From Hemibagrus wyckioides (taxonomy: Eukaryota; Chordata; Actinopteri; Siluriformes; Bagridae), in NCBI RefSeq assembly GCF_019097595.1, contig NC_080735.1:2498917-2562916 (forward strand): a stretch of 64,000 nt of DNA, given 5' to 3'. The notes beneath the pieces are model-generated. The model was not told the origin of the DNA and did no database searches. It saw nothing but the letters and a program-made list of their open reading frames with translations. Position 1 is the stretch's first letter; the number at the start of each line of letters is the position of its first letter. Below, piece by piece: positions 24,357-35,681 of the stretch. The translations under genes and the position numbers were made by a program.

Positions 24357-25897
24357 CAGTGAGGGAAAAAATTATTTGATCACCTGCTGATTTTGTACAT
24401 TTGCCCACTGACAAATAAATGATCAGTCTGTAATTTTAATGGTAGGTTTATCTGAACAGTGAGAGACAGAATAACAAAAAAATCCAGAAAAACACATTTA
24501 AAGAAAGTTCTACATTGATTTGCATTTTATTGAGTGAAATAAGTATTTGACCCCTTTGCAAAACATGACTTAGTGCTTGGTGGCAAACCCTTGTTGGCAA
24601 TCACAGACATCAGACATTTCTTGTAGTTGGTCTCCCGGTTTGCACACATCTCACATCTCAAGGAATTTGGGCCCACTCCTCTTTGCAGATCCTCTCCAAG
24701 TCATTAAGGTTTTGTGGCTGACCCTTCAGCTCCCTCCACAGATTTTCTATGGGATTAAGGTCTGGAGACTGGCTAGGCCACTACAGGACCTTAATGTGCT
24801 TCTTTTTGAACCACTCCTTTGTTGCCTTGGCCATGTGTTTTGGGTCATTGTCAGGCTGGAATATCCATCCAGGACCCATTTTCAATGCCCTGGCTGAGGG
24901 AAGGAGGTTCTCATCCAAGATTTAACGGTACATGGCCCTGTCCATTGTCCCTTCGATGCGGTGCAGTTGTCCTGTCACCTGGGGATGGTGTACTTGGGGT
25001 CATAGACAGCATTCATCCTCCTCCAAACATGGCGAGTTGAGTTGATGCCAAAGAGCTGGATTTTGGTCTCATTTGACCACAACACTTTCACCCAGTTCTC
25101 CTCTGAATCATTCAGATGTTCACTGGCAAACTTCAGATGGTCCTGTACATGTGCTTTCTTTAGCAGGGGGACCTTGCGGGCGCTACTGGATTTCAGTCTT
25201 TCATGGCGTCGTGTGTTACCAATTGTTTTCTTGGTGACTATGGTCCCAGCTGCCTTGAGATCACTGACAAAATCCTCCAGTGTAATTCTGGGCTGATTCC
25301 TCGCCGTTCTCATGATCATTGAAACTCCATGAGGTGAGATCTTGCATGGAGCCCCAGACCGAGGAAGACTGACAGTCCTTTTGTGTTTCTTCCATTTGGG
25401 AATAATCGCAACAACTGTTGTCACCTTCTCACCAAGCTGCTTGGCGATGGTCTTGTAGCTCATTCCAGCCTTGTGTAGGTCTACAATCTTGTCCCTGACA
25501 TCCATGGACAGCTCTTTGGTCTTGGCCATGATGGAGAGTTTGGAATCTGATTGATTGCTTCCTTCTGTGGACAGGTGTCTTTCATACAGTTAAGGAGCTG
25601 AGATTAAGATCACTCCCCGAGAGTGCTCCTACTGTAATCTCAGCTCCTTACCTGTATAAAAGACACCTGGGAGCCAGAAATCTTTCTGATTGATAGGGGA
25701 TCAAATACTTATTTCACTCATTAAAATGCAAATCAATGTAGAACTTTTCTGAAATGCGTTTTTCTGGATTTTTTTGTTGTTATTCTGCCTCTCACTGTTC
25801 AAATACACCTACCATTAAAATTACAGACTGATCATTTCTTTGTCAGTGGGCAAACTTACAAAATCAGCAGGGGATCAAATAATTTTTTCCCTCACTG
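24357..25897 (-). mobile_element. Tc1-like transposon inserted in the hAT pseudogene
   Basis: The terminal repeats are CAGTGAGGGAAAAAATTATT at the left and its complement ending CCCTCACTG at 25897. TA precedes the left end, while CA follows the right (decayed TA). Near 25580-25670 an imperfect inverted repeat (GGAGCTGAGATT and AATCTCAGCTCC) is shared with the sister copy at 49160. Length 1,541 bp. Confidence 0.93.
24600..25529 (-). pseudogene. Tc1 transposase, broken
   Basis: The frame begins [20 protein letters not shown] at 25529 with a helix-turn-helix DNA-binding region and runs to about 24975. Catalytic motif 1 reads LWSNETK, with Asn where the family has Asp. Downstream parts to about 24600 are frame-shifted. 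It is not functional. Confidence 0.9.
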
Positions 25898-26345
25898 CAT
25901 GCGGCGACTAACGGTGTCATTAGAAAGGGGGATGTTACCAATCTGTTTTGGGAAATTCTCACCAAATATGACCTGGCAGATATCTTTAGCAGCAGGTAAG
26001 ATAAGCACCTCGGCAATTGTGTGAGAATTTCCTAACCTAGCAACTCATTGTGAGATGTAGTAGGATGCTTCTAGGCACTTGTTTGACACTGATGTGTGTT
26101 GGCTGATGGTGAGTTTCTGCTGTGCAAGGCAAAATAACTTTAATTTGAAAAAGTCTAAAGGTTTGTCTTTAAGTTGTGGGTGTTTAGTTATAATGGTGCT
26201 TTAACTAGCATGGCTTCATGCTATCATTTGCCAGCAAAACTGGGGCAGCAGTTCAGCATCTGTCCCAGCCACCGTAAAGCCAAACTGAATATAGCTTTCA
26301 TCATATTTTCTTATTTTAGACTTTTTAGCTGAAGCTGCTGACTCG

Positions 26346-27645
26346 ACTGATATCTCTGATCTTCTGACACAAAACACACGCTTAAGCTCCGCCTCTTCAG
26401 CTCAGAAAGAAAATGCAAAAGGAGAATCCATGTAAACATGCTTTAAAAAATTAATAGAATAATAACTATTTTATAATATTTTTTCATTCTATTTTTTAAA
26501 TTTAATGCATTTAAAAATATTAATATTTTATAAGTTTTTTTATTTTTTTGCACATTATAATTGAACAGCAATAAAATAAACTGATTACCAAAATGAGTAC
26601 TTGACTTTGTGGTTTTCTCTTGGAAACGATTTGCAACCTAATTTAACACATTCCATATTTTTAACATCTTGTTTCTGTAGAAATAAAGGTATGTTTTTGC
26701 TTAATGGTGAAAATTATTATATTGTAAATTTAAATAAACATATCAGAAAAATCTGTAATTTAGACAGAGTAATACATTTGATTTTAAGGTAATTACTTGT
26801 TTATGAAGTTATGCCATTTTACCGTTAATTTTACCAAAATTTTCACAGTAACAGTGTATTTTTTACATGTCAGTAGAGTAAAAATGAAAGTTACATACTG
26901 TTTCTTTATTTACATTAATTTGATGTATATACTATGGTGATATATTATTTTGGACTTTACAGTCTTTTACTGTTGCTATTTCACAGTTTTTACTGTAATT
27001 TTCATGTACATTTTTTTACAGTGTACAGATCAATTCTTTTTTTTAAGGAAAAAAAACTTTTTTTTATAATTGATTGAACCAAACTGAAATATCAAATTAG
27101 GTTTGCTGCGTAACCAGAGTGGCCTTTACTGTGTACCTTTTGGTATTTGAGGTTTCTTTTTACAAACAGAAGCAAAAAAACGAAAATGAAAGTAATATTT
27201 GATTTTTATTTTAAAATCCATGATGAAAATGTCAGACACCTTTTTAAAATTAGACTTGATTTTCTTTCCTTATTTATACTTTAAATAAAGTTCTATAGCG
27301 TAGAAACGGAAAAACAGCTGCATTTTCTTTGTCTAAAACCAGAAGTATCTCTTCTTCTGTCATTTGTGGCATCATGCAGTCTTCTACCGTAGTGAACTTA
27401 GTTATACAGACATTCGGAAGCGGTATTTTAGGGACAGACAAATTTCTGTATGACTGAAATGTGGTACTTGTTAATTACCTGGCTACATGCTCCAGTTATT
27501 CTAATTTATTCCTAAATATACATATGCCATGCACCATTGCATACAGCTTTTGTTAATTTGAGCTCTGTAGATATTCTGAATACTAAATGCATTCATATCA
27601 CTGCACTCTTTATATAAATGTTGAATTTGGATGTCTGTCTTTCAG
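26346..27645. other. Intergenic or intronic sequence upstream of copy C
   Basis: Around 26820-27030 is a T-rich stretch with TTACTGTAATT and ending TTTTTTACAGTGTA, the usual end of teleost CACTA-type MITEs (CACTGTAAAAAA). From about 27070 the sequence is homologous to the intron upstream of exon 3 in copies A and E. No exon 1 or 2 is seen for copy C. Confidence 0.4.
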
Positions 27646-29151
27646 AATTTGATCAACCATGGAGGAAAATGCATTGGGGGTAACCTCCTATAATTTTATA
27701 GAAGAAAACCTCATTAGGTTGAATAAAAAAAGAAATAATTTTTCCCTTTTAATATTCCCCATGGTGTTAATTCTACCCCAGAACTGACGATCAGTATGTA
27801 TCCTCACCTTTTTTGATGTAGATTTGCTGTTAAACTTAGTGTTTACCTTCTTTATTTGATACAGTATTATATTATTATGTTTCTTTATTTACTTGTTTAT
27901 TTGTTTATCCTTTAGATAGATGAAAAAGAAATGAACACAATATGAGGCAGTGTAATAATTTGCTTTACTCTCCTGGTTTTATGTAATGAACAAACAGCTT
28001 AGTAGTTCCTATTACACTTTACATTAGTATAGAAACTTATCTACATGCTCAGTGTCATGTTTAATATTATTTATACAAGGATAAATTTGTGATTTTCTGA
28101 TTTTAATAGAAAAAAAGACCAAATCGAACAGAAACTGAGGATCAAGGGATCAAGTGCTCAGTTTGTCAGGATTCTGGTTGTTGGAGAAGTCGGATCAGGA
28201 AAGTCCAGTTTTATAAACTCTGTTAATAATGCTTTCCAAGGACGAATCACCTCTGGGGCTGTTGTTGATGGGACAGGTGGGACCAGTTTAATAAAAAAGG
28301 TAAGGATCTGGTAAGTTTAAGTTCTACTTGAAATAGATTTTGATTTTTAATCAGTTACCAGTGTCAACAAAAACAGACAATAGGAAATTAATGACCACAC
28401 AGTATATAATACACCTGAATTTGTTTTACAGTACAAAAGCCATTTTATTGAAGCAGAGGATGGATCCCATTTACCTTTTGTCTTTAATGATATCATGGGA
28501 CTTGAAGACAAAGAATCTGGTGCAAATGCAGAGCACATCATCAGAGCCTTAAAGGGGTTTCTTCAGGAAGGATTCAATGTATGAAAAGTGTACATGCAGA
28601 GACTTACATATTAATAAGTGAATTATAGACCTATTTACTCTTTTTTGTCTGTTCACATTCAGTTTGAGGATGCATACTCAGGGTGTGTGACAGACCTTGG
28701 CTACAGAAGCAACCCAAGTGTTGAGGATCAAACCACCTGCCTGGTCAACATTATTGCTGCAGACAAAATATCATTAATGAATGATGGGGTCATTGATAAG
28801 CTGAAAAGAATCCGTAAGGCAGCTACAGATATGAGTAAGATTGATTGTTACAGATGATAATCTTCCTGTGTTAGCAGAAAATCTTATTGTGAAAGCAAAC
28901 CTTTAACGTAGTAATAGTAATAATGCTCCGTCAATTAAAAGCAAAGTAAACCTACCTATATCCACTTTATACAATACTGACTAATTAGTTTGTATAGAAT
29001 GTTGTTCATATTGTATGGATTGTTTGTAAATAATTTATTGAATCATCCAGGCATGCCTCAAATAATCATCATGACAAGAGCAGATTTAGCATGTCCACTG
29101 GTTCAACAGGACATAAGGAAGATCTACACCAGCAAGAAGATCAAAGAGAAG
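27646..29151 (+). pseudogene. IFI44-like GTPase, copy C (exons 3-7; no leader, no last exon)
   Basis: Exons with splice sites: 27646-27679, 28110-28299, 28432-28578, 28663-28834 and 29051-29151. Sizes and phases match the family, except that exon 4 is 9 nt (three codons) shorter before the P-loop. P-loop is GEVGSGKS, G3 is DIMG, and G4 reads TRAD instead of TKxD. All five exons are open. Exon 8 is absent: intron 7 runs into the middle of exon 4 of copy D at about 29518. No start exon lies directly upstream. It is therefore a truncated cassette, unless its exons are used in longer transcripts. Confidence 0.8.
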
Positions 29152-29515
29152 GTCATTATCTGGGTTTATGGGTGGTGCAAACTATTATTATGAACGTCAT
29201 GTTTGTTTGTTTGTTTTTTGTTTGTTTGGTTTCAAACTTAAGGTAAATACTTTAACACATTTTTAGTGTTACAAATTGGAATTACTTTGGAGTAAATTTA
29301 ATGACTAGGCCATAGTCCAAAATTTGCACAGTTTTCCAAACTATTTACATAAAAAATGTTAAAAACAACTAAGGATTTACCCACTTGAGTAAAACCAACA
29401 CTGGCTGTAATCTCAGATGATTTCAGTCATTAGGGGCAGGTCCTTACCATCTTTGCACATCTGTGTTAGGGACTTAATGGAGCCAACACCCTACAAGAAA
29501 CCTGGGTTTAAATTT

Positions 29516-30151
29516 CTTGTTCTGGTTGTTGGAGAAGTTGGAGCAGGAAAGTCCAGTTTCATAAACTCGATCAATAATGCTTTCCAAGGACGAATCACCT
29601 CTGGGGCTCTTGTTGATGGGACAGGTGGAACCAGTTTCACAAAAAAGGTACATTTAAATACTACCTGGGATACATTTAGATTTTTAATGAGTTACCAGAA
29701 ATAAAAAAAAAGGTTTTAGGAAATAAAGGAACACATGAGTTTATCTTACAGTACAACACCCATTGTATTGAAGCAGAGGACGGATCCCATTTGCCTTTTG
29801 TCTTTAATGATGTCATGGGACTTGAAGACAAAGAAACTGGTGCAAATGCAGAGGACATCATAAAATCTATAGATGGGTTTCTTCAGGAAGGATTCAATGT
29901 AAGAAAAGTGTACATACAGTCAGAGAATTACATAATGACATGTGAATAAATCTATTTACTCTTTCTTCCCTGTTCACTTTCAGTTTGAGGATACATCCTC
30001 CAAGTCTGAGAGGGACCTTGGCTACAGAAGCAACCCAAGTGTTGAGGATCAAACCTCCTGCCTGGTCAACATTATTGCTGCAGACAAAATATCATTAATG
30101 AACAATGAGGTCATTGATAAGCTGAAAAAAATCCGTCAGGCAGCTACAGAT
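29516..30151 (+). pseudogene. IFI44-like GTPase, copy D (partial exon 4, exons 5-6)
   Basis: Exon 4 enters mid-sequence at about 29518, just before the P-loop GEVGAGKS, and ends at 29647. Exon 5 is 29752-29898. Exon 6 begins at 29984 and loses homology after the codons for AATD at about 30151, where its donor should be. A Tc1-type MITE and a Tc1 element lie beyond. It has no exons 1-3, 7 or 8. Confidence 0.8.
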
Positions 30152-30201
30152 TTTGAATTGAAGGGAAAGAATTTGAATTGGATATGCATATACAATATAT
30201 A

Positions 30202-30517
30202 CACTCAAAAGTTTGGGATCACTCAAAAATTGCATTGTTTTCCAAGGAAACACACACAAAATTAGTCTGAATAGAAAATATAGCAAAAGAACAGGACCTG
30301 CTGAAATGTCAGAGTTAGAAATAATGATTTTGATTGAAATGATGAATGTTTTCTTCAAACTTTGCCTTCATCAAAAACCACCTTTTTCAGCAATTACAGC
30401 CTGGGCATTCTAGCTGTCAATTTTTCCACATAATCTGATGAGATTTCACACCATGCTCCCCAGAAGAAGATCAAAGCTGAAATCAATCTGAAATATGTGA
30501 TCCCAAACTTTTGAGTG
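30202..30517. mobile_element. Tc1-type MITE
   Basis: Inverted ends CACTCAAAAGTTTGGGATCA at the left and its complement ending TTTTGAGTG at the right, with TA on the left flank. It is 316 bp and non-coding, inserted at or near the broken end of copy D. Confidence 0.8.
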
Positions 30518-30540
30518 ATAGTGTGTATGTGTGTGTATAC

Positions 30541-31712
30541 ATTATATTGCCAAAAGTATTCACTCACCCATCCAAATAATCAGAATCAGGTGTTCCAATC
30601 ACTTCCATGGCCACAGGTGTATAAAATCAAGCACCTAGGCATGCAGACTGTTTTTACAAACATTTGTGAAAGAATGGGTCGCTCTCAGGAGCTCAGTGAA
30701 TTCCAGCGTGGAACTGTGATAGGATGCCACCTGTGCAACAAATCCAGTCGTGAAATTTCCTCGCTCCTAAATATTCCACAGTCAACTGTCAGCTGTATTA
30801 TAAGAACGTGGAAGTGTTTGGGAACGACAGCAACTCAGCCACGAAGTGGTAGGCCACGTAAACTGACGGAGCGGGGTCAGCGGATGCTGAGGCGCATAGT
30901 GCGAAGAGGTCGCCAACTTTCTGCAGAGTCGATCGCTACAGACCTCCAAACTTCATGTGGCCTTCAGATTAGCTCAAGAACAGTGCGCAGAGAGCTTCAT
31001 GGAATGGGTTTCCATGGCCGAGCAGCTGCATCCAAGCCATACATCACCAAGTGCAATGCAAAGCGTCGGATGCAGTGGTGTAAAGCACGCCGCCACTGGA
31101 CTCTAGAGCAGTGGAGACGCGTTCTCTGGAGTGACGAATCGTGCTTCTCCATCTGGCAATCTGATGGACGAGTCTGGGTTTGGCGGTTGCCAGGAGAACG
31201 GTACTTGTCTGACTGCATTGTGCCAAGTGTAAAGTTTGGTGGAGGGGGGATTATGGTGTGGGGTTGTTTTTCAGGAGCTGGGCTTGGCCCCTTAGTTCCA
31301 GTGAAAGGAACTCTGAATGCTTCAGCATACCAAGACAGTTTGGACAATTCCATGCTCCCAACTTTGTGGGAACAGTTTGGAGCTGGCCCCTTCCTCTTCC
31401 AACATGACTGTGCACCAGTGCACAAAGCAAGGTCCATAAAGACATGGATGACAGAGTCTGGTGTGGATGAACTTGACTGGCCTGCACAGAGTCCTGACCT
31501 CAACCTGATAGAACACCTTTGGGATGAATTAGAGTGGAGACTGAGAGCCAGACCTTCTCGTCCAACATCAGTGTGTGACCTCACAAATGCGCTTCTGGAA
31601 GAATGGTCAAAAATTCCCATAAACACACTCCTAAACCTTGTGGACAGCCTTCCCAGAAGAGTTGAAGCTGTTATAGCTGCAAAGGGTGGACCGACGTCAT
31701 ATTGAACCCTAT

Positions 31713-31713
<1 letters not shown>
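30541..31713 (+). mobile_element. Tc1/mariner element, 3' end missing
   Basis: The left terminus TATATTGCCAAAAGTATTCA begins near 30543. The transposase gene follows. The right end stops at CCCTATGG (about 31713), where an AT-repeat begins, and the expected right inverted repeat is absent. The element therefore looks unable to mobilise itself, even though its transposase frame is open. Confidence 0.9.
30674..31705 (+). CDS. Tc1-type transposase, fully open reading frame
   Basis: The frame from [17 protein letters not shown] to GGPTSY is 343 residues, the usual length for Tc1 transposases, with no stop or shift. I chose this start, not the upstream ATG at 30515, because it matches the family N-terminus. 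The first 110 residues are a bipartite paired-like helix-turn-helix domain with a GRPRK basic patch. The catalytic triad is visible as VLWSDES (Asp), [10 protein letters not shown] (Asp) and IEHLWDELE (Glu), a DD34E arrangement. [10 protein letters not shown] glycine-rich box is present. Catalysis is possible in principle; whether it is expressed is unknown. Confidence 0.92.
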   Translation: MGRSQELSEFQRGTVIGCHLCNKSSREISSLLNIPQSTVSCIIRTWKCLGTTATQPRSGRPRKLTERGQRMLRRIVRRGRQLSAESIATDLQTSCGLQISSRTVRRELHGMGFHGRAAASKPYITKCNAKRRMQWCKARRHWTLEQWRRVLWSDESCFSIWQSDGRVWVWRLPGERYLSDCIVPSVKFGGGGIMVWGCFSGAGLGPLVPVKGTLNASAYQDSLDNSMLPTLWEQFGAGPFLFQHDCAPVHKARSIKTWMTESGVDELDWPAQSPDLNLIEHLWDELEWRLRARPSRPTSVCDLTNALLEEWSKIPINTLLNLVDSLPRRVEAVIAAKGGPTSY

Positions 31714-31793
<80 letters not shown>

Positions 31794-31812
31794 AAGAATA
31801 TTTACAAAAAAG

Positions 31813-31889
<77 letters not shown>

Positions 31890-31916
31890 TTTTCTTTTTT
31901 GTAAATATTCTTTGTA
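31714..31916. repeat. (AT)n arrays within a hairpin
   Basis: AT dinucleotides fill 31715-31789 and 31815-31880. The second array lies between perfect 25-bp inverted arms (31790-31814 and 31892-31916, containing CAAAGAATATTTAC and its complement). The whole region can fold into one long hairpin. Confidence 0.9.
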
Positions 31917-32079
31917 GTTATACGGATTCTTTTCACTTGTATATTAAATCACTTTTCGTTGGCTGTTTCGTTGTCATTGCCTTGTCTCTTGTTGCCCCCA
32001 CCATTTTTTACACATTCACCACAATTTTAATGTTACTCCTTTCACCCCTAGACCATCTTTAAAAAACAGGTCGTAACAG
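31917..32079 (+). mobile_element. Possible LTR 3' fragment
   Basis: The segment ends in CAGGTCGTAACA, the same terminal word as the gypsy LTRs here (GGTCGTAACA). Just upstream is CTCCTTTCACCCCTAG. The rest does not match those LTRs closely, and the start is lost at the AT repeat. Confidence 0.3.
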
Positions 32080-32089
32080 CCGTGTTAAT

Positions 32090-32310
32090 GTGGTTTGCTT
32101 CAGGCCTGAATAATAGGCTGTTTCCTGTTTACACGTCTTGCCAAACAATTTGGATAACACTCATTGAAAGCTCACAATTTACTGTAAACTGAAAGTGAAA
32201 GAACATGATCTTACTCTTTGCATGAAACTCTTTACTCCTTTACCTAAGCTGTGCAGTTTGTTCAGTACTTGTGTTGTATTAACGTAAAGAGTTTTAACAC
32301 CTCAGGCAAA
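32090..32310 (-). promoter_or_regulatory. Inverted copy of the IFI44-like upstream region with ISRE
   Basis: Read in reverse, this segment is homologous to 36081-36300 upstream of copy E (shared ACTGAACAAACTGCACAG and TTTCACTTTCAGTTTACAG). The ISRE is at 32186-32200, containing GAAAGTGAAA. It points away from copy E, and no exon follows it. Confidence 0.65.
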
Positions 32311-32324
32311 GTTTATTTATTTAA

Positions 32325-33160
32325 GTATTTCGGTTATTATGATGGCTTTGTTTTTGTTTTTTTTACAGCGTAACCGATTGGGAGGAACGTGATGCAGTTG
32401 GCCGCTTGACCAGTACCTGCCGCTGGCCGCTTGCCCAGTACCTGCCGCTGGCCGCTTGCCCAGTACCTGCTGCTGGCCGCTTGACCAGTACCTGCCGCAT
32501 ATGGGAGGAGCCGAGTCACGCGAACGCCGCCCCGGAAAATTAACCGGAAAAAGAGTCAGGCTATAAAAGCGAGACACTGACGCCGCATCGGGGGCGTTTT
32601 GTTTTCCGCTTATGTTTGCAATCACGTTTTTTTCTGTATTTAAGTATTTGGTGTATTGAGGTGTATGTACAGCTGTGTGTGTTTGTGTAGTGTTGTGCTG
32701 ACGGGGCTCGGACAGGTAAGAAAGCGCGCGCTCATACACTGTACAACACGTAGGACGTCACTCTGTCTAGACACTTTAGGAAAGGGGCGGGGCCACCCCC
32801 TGTATTTAAGTTTGTAAGGGAAGCGCAGTGTAGGCAGGGTTTTGGTTTCACTTTTGTTTGCAGTCCAGGATGTATTAAAAAAGCGGCGTTAGGGAAGAAT
32901 CATTTTGTTTTACTTGGTTTCTTTTCTTTAGCACCGCCGTTGTCCAGCCCCGTGTTTGGCTTGTTTGTGAAATTTGTTTTCTGTTGTACAGCACAGTAAA
33001 ACGAGTTAAGCACTACGTGTTGTGTCGCGAAACCTTTTTCACTTGGTCACCCTGTGTGTCATTGTTTTGACCTGGTTGGTCTCTTTCACCCACTAACAGC
33101 TTGATAAACCACCTGTTACTGACCCTGAGTCTCCCCTAGGCCTACCTCAGGGTCGTAACA
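32325..33160 (+). mobile_element. Gypsy LTR, 5'-truncated
   Basis: It matches the 13937 LTR from its TTCGGTTATTATGATGG block to the terminal GGTCGTAACA. The first 20 or so bases are missing and no target duplication is seen. The GC-rich tandem unit (about four copies, 32400-32500) is shared with the solo LTR at 2917-3799, to which it is nearly identical in reverse. Confidence 0.9.
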
Positions 33161-33220
33161 ATAATATAGATGTTAATAAACATGTGGATGTTATTTAATT
33201 CAGACATCTCTTATATTAAT

Positions 33221-34600
33221 TTTTTTTTATCATATCTGTCTATTTTTCAATTTTAGATCTCTTCTGAAAACATGAAATTATGGCTGGTTGACAGTGTCAT
33301 ATTAGTGTTGGTGCACATCTCATATGTGGTGAATAAACACTGCAATTTCCTTACAATTTCAATCACAGCACATTAATCCAGTAAAATACAGACTTAAGGG
33401 TTTTGTTTTTTGGTAAGAATTTTATTTTTTGATGGAAGATTAACATTTACATAGAATTCCTCTGTTACAGTTTAGGCTTTATTAACTCTGTAACTGTAAC
33501 TAAAGTAACATAATCTAATATGCTCTTATAATACAGAATATAACATTACATTTTTTTTAAACAATGCATACTTGGGATTCTTCTCCATTTAGCAGTAGCT
33601 GTGTCTAGTACTGTGAATTTTTAATGCTGTTATACTACAGTATAGCACTTTGGGTGAGTCCTTACTCAGTTTTAGTTAAAGGATTGTTCCTTCAACTTGT
33701 CAGCAGACTTGTCTATCAGAACCAGCATTAACTTCTTCAGCAATTTGAGCAACAGTAGCTCGTCTGTTGGATCAGATCACACGGTCCAGCCTTCACTCCC
33801 TACATGCATCAGTGAGCCTTGGCCACCCATGACCCTGTCACTGGTTCACCACTGTTCCTTCCTTAGACCACTTTTGATCGATACTGACCACTGCAGACCG
33901 GGAACACCCCACAAGAGCTGCAGTTTTGGAGATGCTCTGATCCAGTCATCTAGCCATCACAATTTGGCCCTTGTCATAGTCGCTCAGGGGAAGATAATCA
34001 GTTTTATTCACCATGCCTGATTGGTGTAGTTTACATCAAAATATTATGTTTCTCAGCAAAACATGATGTAATTGTTTATACTAAAATCAAATAAGTTTAC
34101 TGGATGATGTAAGGTTAATGTGATCAATTCATGTATTAATGTAAACCAAGTTCTTTGTGAAATCTCAGAAGGATTTTGACACTGATGGGAATTATAACTC
34201 TTGTATTGAATTTAGGAAACTAAAACATGTATGTTTTGAATAGTGCAGCAGTAATTCAATAAGATTTTTTTTTCAGTGTGTCAGACAGTGGTGCTGGACT
34301 TGTATTGCAGTATTGAACAATAAAAATTATAACTTCTTGGTACATCTGCAAATGTCAGCTGTGAATTTTGACTAATTATCTACTGCATGCACCCTATTAG
34401 AAATCCTGCTTTAAACTAAAGCCCTGTGAACCAGTTTTTGAATTTGTCTTACCGAGTTGAGTAGATTTTTTAAATCCTTTTCCTTCTATTTCATTGAATT
34501 AAAATGAATTCTGCTGAAAATCTTGATAGAAATAATGGAAATTTAAATCTAATTGACATTCTGGATTATTAAAAACAAGCAAAACAGAAGAACAGCATAT
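33221..34600 (-). pseudogene. Inverted IFI44-like fragment: leader exon, intron 2 and 3' flank, no cassette
   Basis: Read in reverse, 34560-34030 aligns with 15480-16090 (leader exon 2 and intron 2 of copy A). The exon-2 relic is 34494-34453, with an ATG, an immediate in-frame TAG and a GTAAGA donor. A Tc1 fragment (34020-33690) follows. Then 33620-33380 and 33300-33221 align with the 3' flank of copies A and G (AGCTACTGCTAAATGGAGAAG). Exons 3-8, which should lie between, are missing. Confidence 0.7.
33690..34020 (-). mobile_element. Tc1/mariner fragment
   Basis: The reverse complement carries the same subfamily helix-turn-helix text as 16178-16376 (CAAAACTGCAGCTCTTGTGG). It is truncated at both ends and not open. 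It sits in the inverted intron-2 copy, at a site comparable to the fragment in copy A, which suggests insertion before the duplication. Confidence 0.75.
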
Positions 34601-34792
34601 GTTTTTATTTCCTTGTTCTGTACAGGTATATATTTCTAATTAAATGTAAAAGATCTGAATCTGAGAGCTTTGTTTGTGATATAATTCATTTTTGTATTGA
34701 AAAATTGAAAATGTAATTTGAATAAAAGGGCATTCATTTCAGAAAAAAAATAAACATGGAGAGGCAGAAGCAAGAAAGTGCTGGATTAATTC

Positions 34793-35681
34793 TGATTAGA
34801 TTAGATTAGATTAGATTAGATTAGATAAGATTAGATTAGATTAGTTTAGATTAGATTAGATTAGATTAGATTAGATTAGATTAGATTAGATTAGATTAGT
34901 TTAGATTAGATTAGATTAGATTAGTTTAGATTAGATTAGATTAGATTAGATTAGTTTAGATTAGATTAGATTAGATTAGATTAGATTAGTTTAGTTTAGT
35001 TTAGATTAGATTAGATTAGATTAGATTAGATTAGATTAGATTAGATTAGATTAGATTAGAATAGAATAGAATAGAATAGATTAGATTAGATTAGATTAGA
35101 TTAGTTTAGATTAGATTAGATTAGTTTAGTTTAGATTAGATTAGATTAGATTAGATTAGATTAGATTAGATTAGATTAGATTAGATTAGATTAGTTTAGA
35201 TTAGATTAGATTAGATTAGATTAGATTAGATTAGATTAGATTAGTTTAGTTTAGATTAGATTAGTTTAGTTTAGATTAGATTAGATTAGATTAGATTAGA
35301 TTAGATTAGATTAGAATAGAATAGATTAGATTAGATTAGATTAGTTTAGATTAGATTAGATTAGTTTAGTTTAGATTAGATTAGATTAGATTAGATTAGT
35401 TTAGATTAGATTAGATTAGATTAGATTAGATTAGTTTAGATTAGATTAGATTAGATTAGATTAGATTAGATTAGATTAGATTAGATTAGATTAGATTAGA
35501 TTAGATTAGATTAGATTAGTTTAGTTTAGTTTAGTTTAGTTTAGTTTAGTTTAGTTTAGTTTAGTTTAGATTAGATTAGATTAGATTAGATTAGTTTAGT
35601 TTAGTTTAGTTTAGTTTAGTTTAGTTTAGTTTAGTTTAGTTTAGATTAGATTAGATTAGTTTAGATTAGATTAGATTAGAT
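34793..35681. repeat. Pentanucleotide array (TTAGA/TTTAG)n
   Basis: About 178 tandem TTAGA units, with blocks of TTAGT variants (notably 35520-35570 and 35590-35650) and a few AATAG units. Its right edge abuts a reversed LINE 3' end (35682 on), so the array is probably an expanded LINE tail. Confidence 0.95.

Larger units (their letters stand above)
23578..26345 (-). pseudogene. hAT (ZBED-like) transposase pseudogene, interrupted
   Basis: The left end, CAGTCGTTCTCAAACTTTTG, resembles ZBED/Charlie-type hAT termini (CAGTGGTTCTCAAAC). On the minus strand from about 26340, a decayed BED-finger region can be read (YDESYIQFGFTVAG). At 24414-24133 the core YYTLQLDETTDVVGLAQLL carries the first catalytic Asp region. 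A Tc1 element splits the gene at 24357-25897. Many stops. The other terminus was not identified. Confidence 0.7.

Noticed and set aside
25042..25296. 84-codon plus-strand frame (also 50015-49761 on the minus strand)
   Set aside because: It is antisense to the Tc1 transposase in both copies.
30997..31794. 265-codon frame antisense to the Tc1 transposase
   Set aside because: It overlaps a complete DD34E transposase on the other strand and begins in the AT repeat, so it is a shadow frame.
31686..31917. Tyr-Ile repeat frames
   Set aside because: Translation of the AT dinucleotide array.
34793..35681. Telomeric repeat
   Set aside because: The unit is TTAGA/TTTAG, not TTAGGG, and it adjoins a LINE tail.
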